A stretch of DNA of 64,000 bases from NCBI GenBank assembly GCA_018902385.1, contig JABSSW010000004.1:124001-188000 (forward strand), read 5' to 3'. Below the pieces are notes generated by a model that did not search any database, was not told the origin of the DNA, and saw only the letters and a list, made by a program, of their open reading frames with translations. Below are positions 45,018 through 56,759 of this stretch, piece after piece. This DNA comes from Physcia stellaris. Taxonomy: Eukaryota; Ascomycota; Lecanoromycetes; Caliciales; Physciaceae. Position numbers and translations under genes: made by a program. Numbering within the stretch: position 1 is the first letter of the stretch; each line of letters begins with the position of its first letter.

Positions 45018-45560
45018 TTAAAAATCGAATATTATGAAATTTGCATCGTTCGTATTTTCGTTGATTTCGAATTCGTTCTCGTTATCGAAATTTTTCACGT
45101 TGTTTTTCTTTTCGTCATCGTCGTCGTTTTTTGCATTTTTTTTCTTTTTGATCGCATTGAGAAATTCGATTTTAATATTTCGATTTTTCGCATTGTGCGA
45201 AAAAACAAAATTTCTAATTGTTTTTCGCATTTTTTTCATTGCGTTAACAGAATTCGTCATTTTCAATGCGCGAATTTTTTTATCATCATAGAAAACGCGT
45301 TGCGCGATCAATTTCGTCATTGAATACAAATATTTTTTTATTGCGTTTTGCGTTCGTTCAATGTTTTCATCGTTTTGAAATTGAAATGAATTATCAATGA
45401 AATCAACAAATTTTGATATTCAATATTCATTGATTGTTGCGAAAATTCGAAATTAATTGTTTGACGTATGATTTCGATTGCATTTTTTTTGACATCGTTT
45501 TGTCGTGTTTGTTCGTCGAATTTTTTTTTGTTTTGTTGATAAATTTCATTTTTCAAAAAA
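45018..45560 (-). pseudogene. Possible histone-fold gene remnant, unit 1
   Basis: A degraded minus-strand reading frame. The best part reads MTKLIAQRVFYDDKKIRALK then MTNSVNAMKKMRKTIRNF. Its spacing of aromatic, basic and small residues resembles the end of helix 2, loop 2 and helix 3 of histone H4 ([23 protein letters not shown]). The N-terminal part (VKKNAIEIIRQT) is less informative. It lies in the same unit as the H3-like gene and on the opposite strand. Identity is low; TAF-, NF-Y- or CENP-type histone-fold proteins are equally possible, and so is chance. Confidence 0.35.
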
Positions 45561-46299
45561 CACGTTAAAAATTAATTAAAAATCGCAATTTGTATATGCA
45601 TTATTCGATTGCATTATCATGATTGTCGTTTTCAATACAAACATCGAGCATTTTTTTTGTCATTTTTTTTCAAAATTTTACGATTTTTTTCATCAGATTC
45701 AAATCAAATAACAATTTTTATCAAATTTTTTTTAAATTTGATTACAACGACATTATCGACATTTTGTGTTTTGTAAAATTTGATTTGAATTTTCGATCAA
45801 TTTTTTTTTTTTCGCGATTAACGACATTTTTTGAATTCGTGAAATAAATTTTAACAAATGTAAATTGTGCGAATTCGAACATTTTGAATGTAAATATCAA
45901 CACGATAATGCGACAAAATAATGTATCATTTTTGAACAATGTTCAAAACGTACGTCGAATATGAATCAATATCAAATAATCGATAAAATTGAAAACAAAT
46001 TTGTGATTGAATTCATCAACAAACGTATTGCGATAAACAATTGAATCATATTTGAAAACGAAAAATGAATCAAATTTGAAAATTCAAATTAATGTTTATT
46101 CGTCAAATTTGTGAATTTGTGTGCAATGAAATTGATTAACATCGATAATGCGATATGATCATGCATTCAATTTTGAAACGAAAAATAACGAATATTACAC
46201 ACGAAAATAATCAAATTTTGACAAATGATTTATCAATATCGAAAAAAAAAAAACTGAAAATGTTATAAAAAGTCGATCGAAAATTGTCGACACGCGATT

Positions 46300-47940
46300 G
46301 TTTATCGAAAAAATTTATCGAAAAATTTAAACGTCGAAATTAAAAACAATATTTCGATGCAAAAATTTAATCAAACATTCAACACGATCGCATCGATATT
46401 TTCGCAACGTTTGCAAATAATGCAAATTTGTATCGCGAAAAAATGAATTTATTGATTGACGTTAAACAACAATCGATTCATCGCATGTTTAATTTTGTAA
46501 TCATTTAATTTTGTAATCAATTTTATTAAATTTTCATTTGTAACAACATTAAATAAATAAAATAATGCATGAAAATAATGCATAAATTAACGAAATTTAA
46601 AATATTTCGACGTGAAAAAAAAATTTTCAAAAATTTAAAAATTTTCAAAACGTTCAATCAACAATTGCTATTGCTATGACGATGAATAAAAACGATGAAA
46701 ATATTGTTGAAAATATTTCAACGAAAAATGTGAACATTGATAAAAATGATAATGCAAAAAAATAATGCATAAATTAACAAATGATAAAACGTTTTGTTGA
46801 AAAAATTGAATTGTTTGTCGCGTTTTCGATCAATATTTCGTCGATCAATTGAAACATTTTTGCGAACGTTGTTAAAAAATTTAAATCGACAATCGTTGTT
46901 GAAATGTTTGTTGAATTTGTTAATGATAAAAAATTTGAAAAAACGCGAAATGATGAAATCGTTAATATTAATAATCATAATAATTTTTCGTTTTGTAAAT
47001 CGAATAATGCATGACGATAATGCATAAATTAACAAATCATCGCAATTGTTGAAAATGAAAACATTCAAAAAAAATTCGAAATATCAACATTTCAAATGTT
47101 TGAAAATCGAAAAAATGTCGAAAACGATGAATCGAATGAAAAAATATTTGATGAAAATGAAATCAAAATTGTTCACAAATTCGATATTCATGATATTGTT
47201 ATTATTTATATTAAGTTCGAAAATGATGATCAAATTTCAAATAAATCGAATAATGCGTCAAAATAATGCACAAATTCACAAATCGAAACACGCGTCATGA
47301 AAAAAACAAATCGACAAATGAATGATGACATTGATGTGAACAAAAACAAAACGTTGATCAAAAAATTTCAACAATTGAATCAAATCGCGTTCAAATTTTT
47401 TGCGTTCAAATTTTTTGCGTCGAAAATTTTCGCGTTCAAATTTGTCAATAATTCGAACAAAAAATCAAACGCAAAACGTTTGAAATCATTGATTAAAAAA
47501 ATCGCGAACAAATCGATAATGCATTTTAATCATGCGTTATCGAATATTGATTAACACATCAATAAAAACACAAACGAACAAAATTCGAAATGATCGCATT
47601 GCGCGAAATCAAACGTTTTCAAAAAACGATTGAATTTTTAATTGCAAAAAAATCGTTCGCGAAATTTGTGAAAAAAATGATGCAAAACATAAAAAAAATG
47701 TCAAAATTCAAATATCGATTTTTGAAATTTTGCAAAAAAATATCGAAACGTTTGTTACAAAAATGTTTGAAAATAAATCAAATGCATTATTTTTGCGCAT
47801 TATTTTGTTGATTAATTTTTATAAAATAATTAATGCAAAAACGATTCATGCGAAACGAATGATTGTTCAAATGAAAAATATTCATTTTGTTCGAAAAATT
47901 TTGAAAATGTTTGTGAATAACAATGTTTCAATCATTTAAA
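46300..47940 (+). pseudogene. Histone H3-like gene remnant, unit 1
   Basis: The exon at about 47585-47785 reads KFEMIALREIKRFQKTIEFL and onward, against H3 [20 protein letters not shown]; after a short intron the last exon (about 47840-47938) reads KTIHAKRM ... MKNIHFVRKIL against H3 [21 protein letters not shown]. Both ends of the histone fold are therefore present. Upstream lie four or five further exon-like blocks (46300-47510) separated by short spacers with the paired ATAATGC motif, which implies a long N-terminal extension. The block at 47297-47510 contains a 15-bp repeat giving AFKFF-type repeats. Several breaks and strong C-to-T ageing make it a pseudogene. It is H3-like, but whether it is canonical, CenH3 or a new variant cannot be told. 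Confidence 0.7.
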
Positions 47941-48158
47941 CACAATGTTATTTTGTTGAATAATTAATTTACATAATTTGAATTCGTGTTTGAATTATTT
48001 TTTATATCAATATTTGTCATGCGTGAATTGAAAATTAAATGATAATGCATAATGATAATGCATTTTCGTTATTTAATCAATTTAAAAATCGAATATTATG
48101 AAATTTTTATCGTTCGTATTTTCGTTGTTTTCGAATTCGTTTTCGTCATCGAATTTTT

Positions 48159-48626
48159 TCACGTTGTTTTTTTTTTCGTCATCGTCGTCGTTTTTTGCTT
48201 TTTTTTTTTGATCGCATTGAAAAAATCGATTTTAATATTTCGATTTTTCGCATTGTGCGAAAAAGCAAAATCATTAATTGTTTTTCGCATTTTTTTTATC
48301 GCGTCAACAAAATTCGTCGTTTTCAATGCGCGAATTTTTATATCGTTATAAAAAACGCGTTGCGCAATCAATTTCATTATTAAATACAAATATTTTTTTA
48401 TTGCGTTTTGCACGCGTTCAATGTTTTTATCGTTTTGCATTTAAAATGAATCATTAATGAAATCAACAAATTTTGACAAATTTTGACATTGAAAATCTAT
48501 CGATTGTTGCGCAAATTCGAAATTTGTTGTTCGACGTATAATTTCGATTGCATTTTTTTTGACATCGTTTTGTCGTGTTTGTTCGTTCAATTTTTTTTTG
48601 TTTTGTTGATAAATTTCATTTTTCAA
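48159..48626 (-). pseudogene. Possible histone-fold gene remnant, unit 2
   Basis: Copy of the unit 1 minus-strand ORF. It reads IERVQNAIKKYLYLIMKLIA, then QRVFYNDIKIRALKTT, then NFVDAIKKMRKTI: a long helix, a loop with basic residues and a short helix, which is what a histone fold would show. The two copies keep the same residues at the helix faces. The assignment is weak. Confidence 0.35.
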
Positions 48627-49309
48627 AAAACACGTTAAAAATTAATTAAAAATCGCAATTTTTATATGTATTATTCGATTGCATTATCATGATTGTCGTT
48701 TTCAATACGTGCATCGAACATTTTTTTTTTATCATTTTTTTTCAAAATTTTGCGATTTTTTTCATCAAATTCAAATCAAACAACAATTTTTATCAAATTT
48801 TTTTTGAATTTGAACACAACGACATTGTCGACATTTTGTGTTTTGTAAAATTTGATTTGAATTTTCGATCAATGTTTTTTTTTTTCGCGATTAACGATAT
48901 TTTTTGAATTCGTCGAATAAATTTTAACAAATGTAAATTGTGCGAATTCGAACATTTTGAATGTAAATATCAACACGATAATGCGACAAAATAATGCATT
49001 ATTTTTGAACAATGTTCAAAACGTACGTCGAATATAAATCAATACGAAATGATCGACAAAATTGAAAACAAATTTGTGATTGAAATCATTAACAAACGTA
49101 ATGCGATAAACAATTGAATCATATTTGAAAACGAAAAAAAAAAAACGTGAAAATACAAAATAATGTTTAATCGTCAAATTTGAAAATTTATTTGCAATAA
49201 AATTGATTAACATCGATAATGCGATATGATAATGCATACAATTTTAAAATATTCACAACGTAAATGATGAAACGAAAAATAACGAATATTACACAAAAAA
49301 ATAATCGAA

Positions 49310-51018
49310 TATGCGAAATGATTTATCAATATCGAAAAAAAAAATTGAAAATGTTATAAAAAATCGATCGAAAATTGTCGACACGCGATTGTTGCGTTTA
49401 TCGAAAAAATTTAAACGTCGAAATCAAAAACAATATTTCGATGCAAAACATTTAATCAAACATTCAACACGATCGCATCAATATTTTTGCAACGTTTGCA
49501 AATAAAACAAATTTGAATCGCAATGAAATGAATTTATTGATTGTTGAACAAATTTCGATAAAACGTATCGACAATTTTATTGAATATTCATTTGTGACAA
49601 TAATAAATAAATAAAATAATGCATGAAAATAATGCGTTGATTAATATTAATTAAAACATTTCAACTTATATTCAAATCACAAAAATTGAATTATGTTTTC
49701 ATCAAAAAATATCGATGTCATCAATTTTATAAATCAACTTTTAAATATTGTCGACTTTCAATCAAACAATGAAAATAACGAAAATAATATTGATAATAAT
49801 TCGAAAAATGTTCAAAACACGAATAAATAATAATGCATGAAAATAATGCATAAATTAACAATTTTCAAAATTTATGTTCGCGAAAATTGATTTGTTTGTT
49901 TCGTTTATGACGAATATTCAATCGTTCAAATTTAATGTTTTGAAAAACGTGATGCGAACATTTAAAACGACAATCGATACGAAATTTGAAAAAACGAAAA
50001 ATGATGAAATCATTGATGTCAATAGTAATATCAATAATAATATTCGTTTTTTTTTTGATAAATCAAATAATGCATGAAAATAATGCATAAATTAACAAAA
50101 TATAACAATTGCTAAAAATACGAAAATTTCAAAAAAGTTCGCAATGAAAGCGATTCAAAAATTTGAAAATCAAAAAAATGTCGAAAACAATATTTCGAAT
50201 AAAAAAAAATTTGATGAAAATGAAAATTGAAATGCAAATCAATTCGATAATGATGATATTGACGATAATAAAACGAATAACGATAACGATGTTCGAATTT
50301 TGAATAAATCGAATAATGCGTCAAAATAATGCACAAATTAACAAATCGAAAAACGTCGCATGAAAAAAACAAATCGACGAATAAATAATAACATTGATGT
50401 AAACAAAAACAAAACGTCAATCAAAAAATCACAAAAATTGATTTTTATTTCGTTCAAATTTTTCGCGTTCAAATTTATTGCGTTCAAATTTTTTGCGTTC
50501 AAATTTTTTGCGTTCAAATTTGCAATTCAATCGAACAAAAAATCAATCGCAAAACGTTTGAAATCATTGATTAAAAAAAAATCACGAACAAATCGATAAT
50601 GCATTCAAATCATACGTTATCGAATATTGATTAACATATCAATAAAAACACAAACGAACAAAATTCGAAATGATCGCATTGCGCGAAATTAAACGTTTTC
50701 AAAAAATTATTGAATTATTAATTGCAAAAAAATCGTTCGCGAAATTTGTGAAAAAAATGATACAAAACATAAAAAAAAATGTCAAAATTCAAATATCGAT
50801 TTTTGAAATTTTGCAAAAAAATATCGAAACGTTTGTCACAAAAATGTTTGAAAATAAATCAAATGCATTATTTTTGCGCATTATTTTGATAATTAATTTT
50901 TATAAAATAATTCATAAAAAACGATTCATGCGAAACGAATAATTTTTCAAATGAAAAATATTCATTTTGTTCGAAAAATTTTGAAAATGTTTGTGAACAA
51001 CAACGTCACAATCATTTA
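49310..51018 (+). pseudogene. Histone H3-like gene remnant, unit 2
   Basis: Core exon 50665-50870: MIALREIKRFQKIIELLIAK, then FAKFVKKMIQNIKKNVKIQI, then SIFEILQKN and FEN. This follows H3 from the alpha-N helix through helix 2 ([20 protein letters not shown] ... LQEASEAYLVGLFED) with the same loop 1 length. The last exon (50915-51018) keeps TIHAKR and MKNIHFVRKIL. Upstream blocks include a five-fold TTCGCGTTCAAATT-like repeat at 50446-50520. It is degraded like unit 1. Confidence 0.7.
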
Positions 51019-51114
51019 AACACAACGTTAATTTTGTTGAATAATTAATTTACATAATTTAAATTCGCGTTTGAATTTTGTTTTTCAAATCGATATTTGT
51101 TATGAATGAAATGA

Positions 51115-52335
51115 AAATTGAATCGATTAACATTTAAAAAACGCGAAATGTCAAATTATGTATATATTTGACGATTTTGTTGTCGAATCATCATCAAAAT
51201 CGTATAAAACGAAAGCAAAATTTTTGTCAAATATGACGCAACAAAATATCATCAATTTTCATGTTGTTTATAATTGATTTCGATTTATAACAATATTTCA
51301 TGAAATAATAATAACATGATAAATCACTTTTTGTCAATTTTGAACAATACATTATATCATTATTTTTCATTTTAATTTTTGAATTGTTAAAATTTTATTT
51401 ATGTTTTTCAAATAACGCAATATAATTATGAATTTTAATTTTTGCATTAAATTATTGCGTGCAACAAAATATTAAATATCGAATTATTCGAATATTTAAT
51501 TTTTCAAAAAATCAAAAATCATCATAAATAAAACGAAACAAATGTTTATAATAACAATATTTGTTTTTTAATAAAGTTGAAATTCATTTTCGATTGTTGA
51601 AAACAAATAATTTTAATACATCGAAATGAAAAATAAAAAATAAAATATCGATTTAAAAAAACGATTTAACGAAAAAATAATAAAATATTATTCGATTAAT
51701 TTCGTATATAAATTAAAACAACACGATTTGATATATTATTTCAAATATATTATATATGTTTATATAAATCATTGAAATTATTGAAACATATATTATTTAT
51801 ATTACAATCATAAATTTATAATTATATTATCATTTTATTATATTCTATTTTCGCATATGATTAATAAAATGACAATTTTTGTAATTTTATAATAATTTAT
51901 ATATAATATAATATTGAAATGTCAATTCATATTATTTCGTACGTTTTTATTTTATTAATTGTTTAAATTATTGTACGTTAATATTTTAATTTCAAATTTG
52001 TATTTTTTAAAAACAAATATTTGTATCATATATATGTTTGAATTTGAATTGAAAAAACGTTTATATTGAATTTCAAATCTTTAATTCTAAAAATGTATTT
52101 CAATTATATTTTAATTTTTTCAAAATTCGAATATAATTAATATCAATATTCGTTTTGAAAGTTTCAATTGATTGAATTTTCAATGAAAAATTTATGACAT
52201 TAATTTCTATATACGAATTAACATGTTCAATAATTTTTTAATTAATTTAATATTTTTGTTTTGAACAATTATTCGTTTTGCATGAATAATTAATTTGTTA
52301 ACAATTAATAAATATTAATAAAATTATGATTTCAA
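51115..52335. other. Extremely AT-rich spacer
   Basis: About 1.2 kb of nearly pure A/T with many TATA/ATAT runs and few C or G even in CpA or CpG context, unlike its neighbours. No coding signal. It lies between the 3' ends of the unit 2 H3-like gene (plus) and copy 3 (minus). Confidence 0.6.
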
Positions 52336-52339
52336 AATT

Positions 52340-55300
52340 CGAACAATTAAAAAAAATATTTATTTTCGAATATATCAATGACATAAATTTCGATTGCTTT
52401 TTGTAATGTTTTCAAAACATTTGTTTGAATTCGCATTTCGACATTTTGATTAATTATTTCAAACAAAATTTCTCGAATTATTCGTTGAAATGACAATTTT
52501 GATATCATAAAATCAATCGATTTTTGATATTTTCGAATTTTTTTAAAAACGTTCAATCGCGTTTTGTTTTTGATTCAATAAAAATCAATTTGTGCGAATC
52601 AAATGCATTATCAATATGCATTATTTTTTTTGATTTCGATTTTTTGTTCGAAACATTATTCGAAACAATTTTACGCGAAATTTCAAAAACGATCAAATCG
52701 ATTTGAAAATTTTTTTGTTGAATCACGAATTTTTTTTTTGCGCGAATTTTTTTTCAACATCATTTTCACGATTTTTATTTCGTGAATTTTTAATTCGTTT
52801 ATTTACGATTTTTTTTCGCGAATTATTATTGATTTGAAATTGATCAATTCGTTTTTGAATCGTTAAAAATGCGACGATATTTTCGTTCGCAACAATATCG
52901 TTAAATTTCGATATTTTTCGCGATTTTCGATGCACATTATCAATATTTTTTTCGAAATTCTCAACAAACGAATTGATTTTTTTATTTTTTTTGTTTTCGA
53001 CATCATTCAAAAATTTCGTGATCACGATATTTAAAAAATCATTTTTCAATTTTTAATCGTCAAATGCATTATTATCAAACATTATTTCGATTCATTTTAT
53101 CGATGATTTTTTCGAAATTTTCAACAAACGAATTCGTTTTTTCATTTTTTTTGTTTTTGACATCGTTCGAAAATTCGATGATCATTGTATTTGAAAAATC
53201 AATTATTAATATTTAATTGTCGAATGCATTATTATTAAATTTTATTTCGATGCATGTCATTGTTATTTTTTTTTTGTTTTTTATTCGTGTCATTCAATTC
53301 AAATTTTAAACATTTTTTCAAAATCGAAAAATCGATATCGATATCGTTTTTCATGAATGTTTTATCGTTTTGCGAATTGAAATTTTCAATCTTCGAAAAT
53401 GTTTGAACTTTGAAAATGTTTTGATAAATTTGTCGTTGAAAAAAATTTTCGAACAAATTTTGTTGTTTTATCAATAATATATTCAAACAATAAAATGAAA
53501 AATACAAATTTTCAAATTTTATAAAATTCATGTTTGTTTGCGTTACGAAATAATCTATCAAATAAATTATTAATAATAGATTAATTAGAATATTAAAATG
53601 AAAAAAAAAAAAAAAAAAAAAAAAGAAAAATCAACGTTTATACGATTCGAAAATTAAATTTCGCAATTATATGCGATTATGCGCAATTTAATTAATTTTT
53701 CGATGTTTTGATTGAATGCAAATAATTTATGCATTATTTGTTTGCATTATCGATGATTATTGCAAATTTCATTTCAAATCGTTTATTATTAAATTTTGAA
53801 ATCATAAAACGAAACATTTTTTTTATTGAACGACGAAAATGATTTTTCATCGCAATTTTTTTATTTTCGTTTTTTCATCGTTTTAATAAATTTCAAATTT
53901 TCGAAATAACATTTTTAAATTTTGCATTTATTGTTCGATTATAATATTTGATCATTATCGTTTTTTCAATCGTTTTTTGATTCAACATTGTTCGATCATA
54001 TTTACAAATTCGACGTGTCAAATTGAAAATTCGTTTCATTTTTATCGATAAAACAAAACAAAACAAAATATTTTTCGTCATTCGAATCAATCGAGAAAAA
54101 TTCGAAACATTATCGTTTCAATATTGTCAATTAGAATTTTTTTTCATGATTGATATAAAGAAATAACGTTCGATTTCGTTTTGTGATTGTTTCGATTTTC
54201 GATTCGATCGCAAAATCGAATTAATAAAAAAAATTTATTGTTTTGTTAAATTGAATTTCAATGCATTATTTTGATGCATTATTTTTTTATCGAACGATTA
54301 AAAAATAACGCGTTGAAAATTATTATATATTTTGTCATCATAATGATTTCGATAATAATTCAAAAATCGTTTACGAACGTCATTGATATACGCATGTTTT
54401 TTTTTTTTGTAATTTTTTCGAAATTGTCATTTTCATTTCAAATTTCATAAATCGATAATTTGTTGATTGAATTTAAAATATTAACAAAATCGTATATCAA
54501 TTCATCATTTTTTTTTGTTTTCGCATAATATTTGAAAAAGTTTTTGAATGATTTTCGCACAAACAATCAAAATTAATAATTTGTCGAAACATTGACTTTG
54601 TCGTATCGTGTCATTGAAATAATTCAAATAATCGTATAAAAAATTGAAAATTTTAAATTCAATTTGCACATTAATGTTTGTGATTCGAAAAACAATCAAT
54701 ATGATTTCGTAAAATGTTTTTAACATGTTTTCGAAAAATAAAATTTGATTTCAATCATCATTAAATATTCGAATTTTGACAATTTTGACATCGTTACGAT
54801 TTTTTTGAATTTATTTATCAACGAATCGTCGAAGTTGATAAACACGTCGTATCATAAAATAACAAAAATTTCAACGAATTTTGACATTTTGTTTCAATTT
54901 TCGAAAACGTTTAATTTTTGTTTTTTTTTGTAATTTCACAAAACGAATTTTTCGTTGCGAAAAAGAATTGATAACAATCGTCAAAACACGAATTTGATTA
55001 TTTTGTTAACAAATGCATTACTTTTTTGCATTAGCAAATTGATTTATTTTTTTGACGATTTTTGACATTTTTGTATTTTGTTCGATGTCATCGATTTGAT
55101 TATTTTTCAAATTTTGAATAACATCATCGTTAATAATTTCGATTTCAATCGAATTGATAAAATTTTGTGCGATTAAATTGCACACATGAATTAAACAATT
55201 CATGAAATTTTGATTCACATTTCAATTAATGTTCATTTCAATCATCGTTAAATTCAATAATTATTTGAAAATGCGATTATTAAATGCATTATCAATCGTG

Positions 55301-56510
55301 ATCGTCATTAATTTTTTTGTTATTTCATAAAATTTTAATAATGCAACAAAAAATTTAACATTTCTTTTTCGTCATGACAAACATTTAACGAAACAAAATC
55401 GATAAATTTTTTTTGATATTGAAAATTAATATTCATTCAATATATCATCACATTTAAATAAACGATTTTTTGTTGATTGAATCAAACATTTAACGAAATA
55501 AAAATTCGATCAACATTTTTCAATTCGTTTCTCAATTGATCACGAATTTTTCATAATTTTTCGTTACAAATTGATTTAATTTGATGCGATGTGATAATTT
55601 CAAAATGAATCGATTCATTTTCAAACATATTCGAAAATGTTCGTTTTCGATTGTTCGATAAAAAAATCGCAAACAATAAAAATTTTGATTAAATGTTTTT
55701 CAAAAAATTTTCGTCGAATGTCGTACGAAAATCGAATTTGATTTTTTTTTAATAAAAATAAACAAATGCATTATCAATATGCATTATTCAACAAATTTAC
55801 ATTGACATTTTCGAACGATTCGATTATTTTTTGAAAATCAAACGACATCGTTCGATTTTTTTTTTCAATTTTATCGCGATGTTTTGCGATTTTCAAATGT
55901 TTGTTCATGACGTTTGTATCGTCATTTGCGTTTGACGAATGTTGTTGAATTTTATGACATGTTTTACAAACAATTATTGATGTTTCGTCAAATATTTTCG
56001 TTAATTGAGCAAATTTTTGTCAACATATAACAATTTTATTTTTTTTTTCGCTCAATGTGAATTACTGTATTTTGTTTGAATTTTGTTCAAAATATTTTCA
56101 TCAAAATTGATTTGTTTTCATCATGCATAAAAAGCATTCGAATTTTTTTTTAAAATACATATTCTTTATTGCTATGAAAATCAAAATCAAAATGTTTTGT
56201 TTGAAATTCTTTCGTCAATTTGATTATTTGATTTTGACGATTATCAAAAATTGAAATTATCGATGATTGCGAATTGTGACGACTATCAAAAATTAAAATT
56301 ATTGATTGTTGAAAATTGTCAATTGACATTTCGTTTTCGTCGTTCATGATGAACGAGCTTTCATACTTTTGAATTGAAAACGAAAAAAATTTCGAAAACA
56401 AATCGAAATTCGACATTTTATTTGACATTTGAATAAATGATAAAAATAATGCAAAATGATAATGCAATTTAAAACATTAATTGTTTATAACACGAAATCA
56501 AATTTTAAAA
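52340..56510 (-). pseudogene. Inverted, divergent H3-like gene remnant, copy 3
   Basis: The core exon 52347-52556 on the minus strand reads KKIRKYQKSIDFMISKLSFQ then RIIREILFEI, NQNVEMRIQTNVLKTLQKA and IYVIDIFEN. It matches H3 ([23 protein letters not shown] ... ALQEASEAYLVGLFED) better than units 1 and 2 in helix 1. Loop 1 is about two residues longer than in canonical H3. The last exon with IHAKR is not found; the copy stops at the AT spacer. To its right (52600-56510) are further minus-strand blocks separated by paired ATGCATTAT motifs, probably the exons of a long N-terminal region; they do not match units 1 and 2 visibly. Confidence 0.6.
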
Positions 56511-56759
56511 TAATGCACAAAAATAATGCAAATATGATAATTGCAATCGTTCGATGAATTTCTTGAATCAAAAAATAATATATTTCAAAGAATAATAAAT
56601 TATTGAAAAAAATTGATGATTGAAAAATACAATTTGATAATAATTTCGAATACAAAATAATATTATGATTATCACGTTTGATTTATATGAAATAATGCAA
56701 AAAAAAAATTCGAAAATTTTGAAAAAAACATTTATAATTAGTATCAAAAATATCGCGAG

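Larger units (their letters stand above)
44973..48038. repeat. 3.07-kb tandem repeat, unit 1
   Basis: Aligns head to tail with 48039-51115 along its whole length. Matching landmarks are GCATTTTCGTTATTTAATCA (44997/48060), the minus-strand ORF (45018-45560/48159-48626) and the H3-like exon (47590/50670), all about 3.07-3.08 kb apart. It carries a minus-strand ORF at its left and an H3-like gene on the plus strand at its right. Confidence 0.8.
48039..51115. repeat. 3.07-kb tandem repeat, unit 2
   Basis: Second copy of the unit at 44973-48038, diverged by scattered differences and small indels. Ends at the AT-only spacer starting near 51115. Confidence 0.8.
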
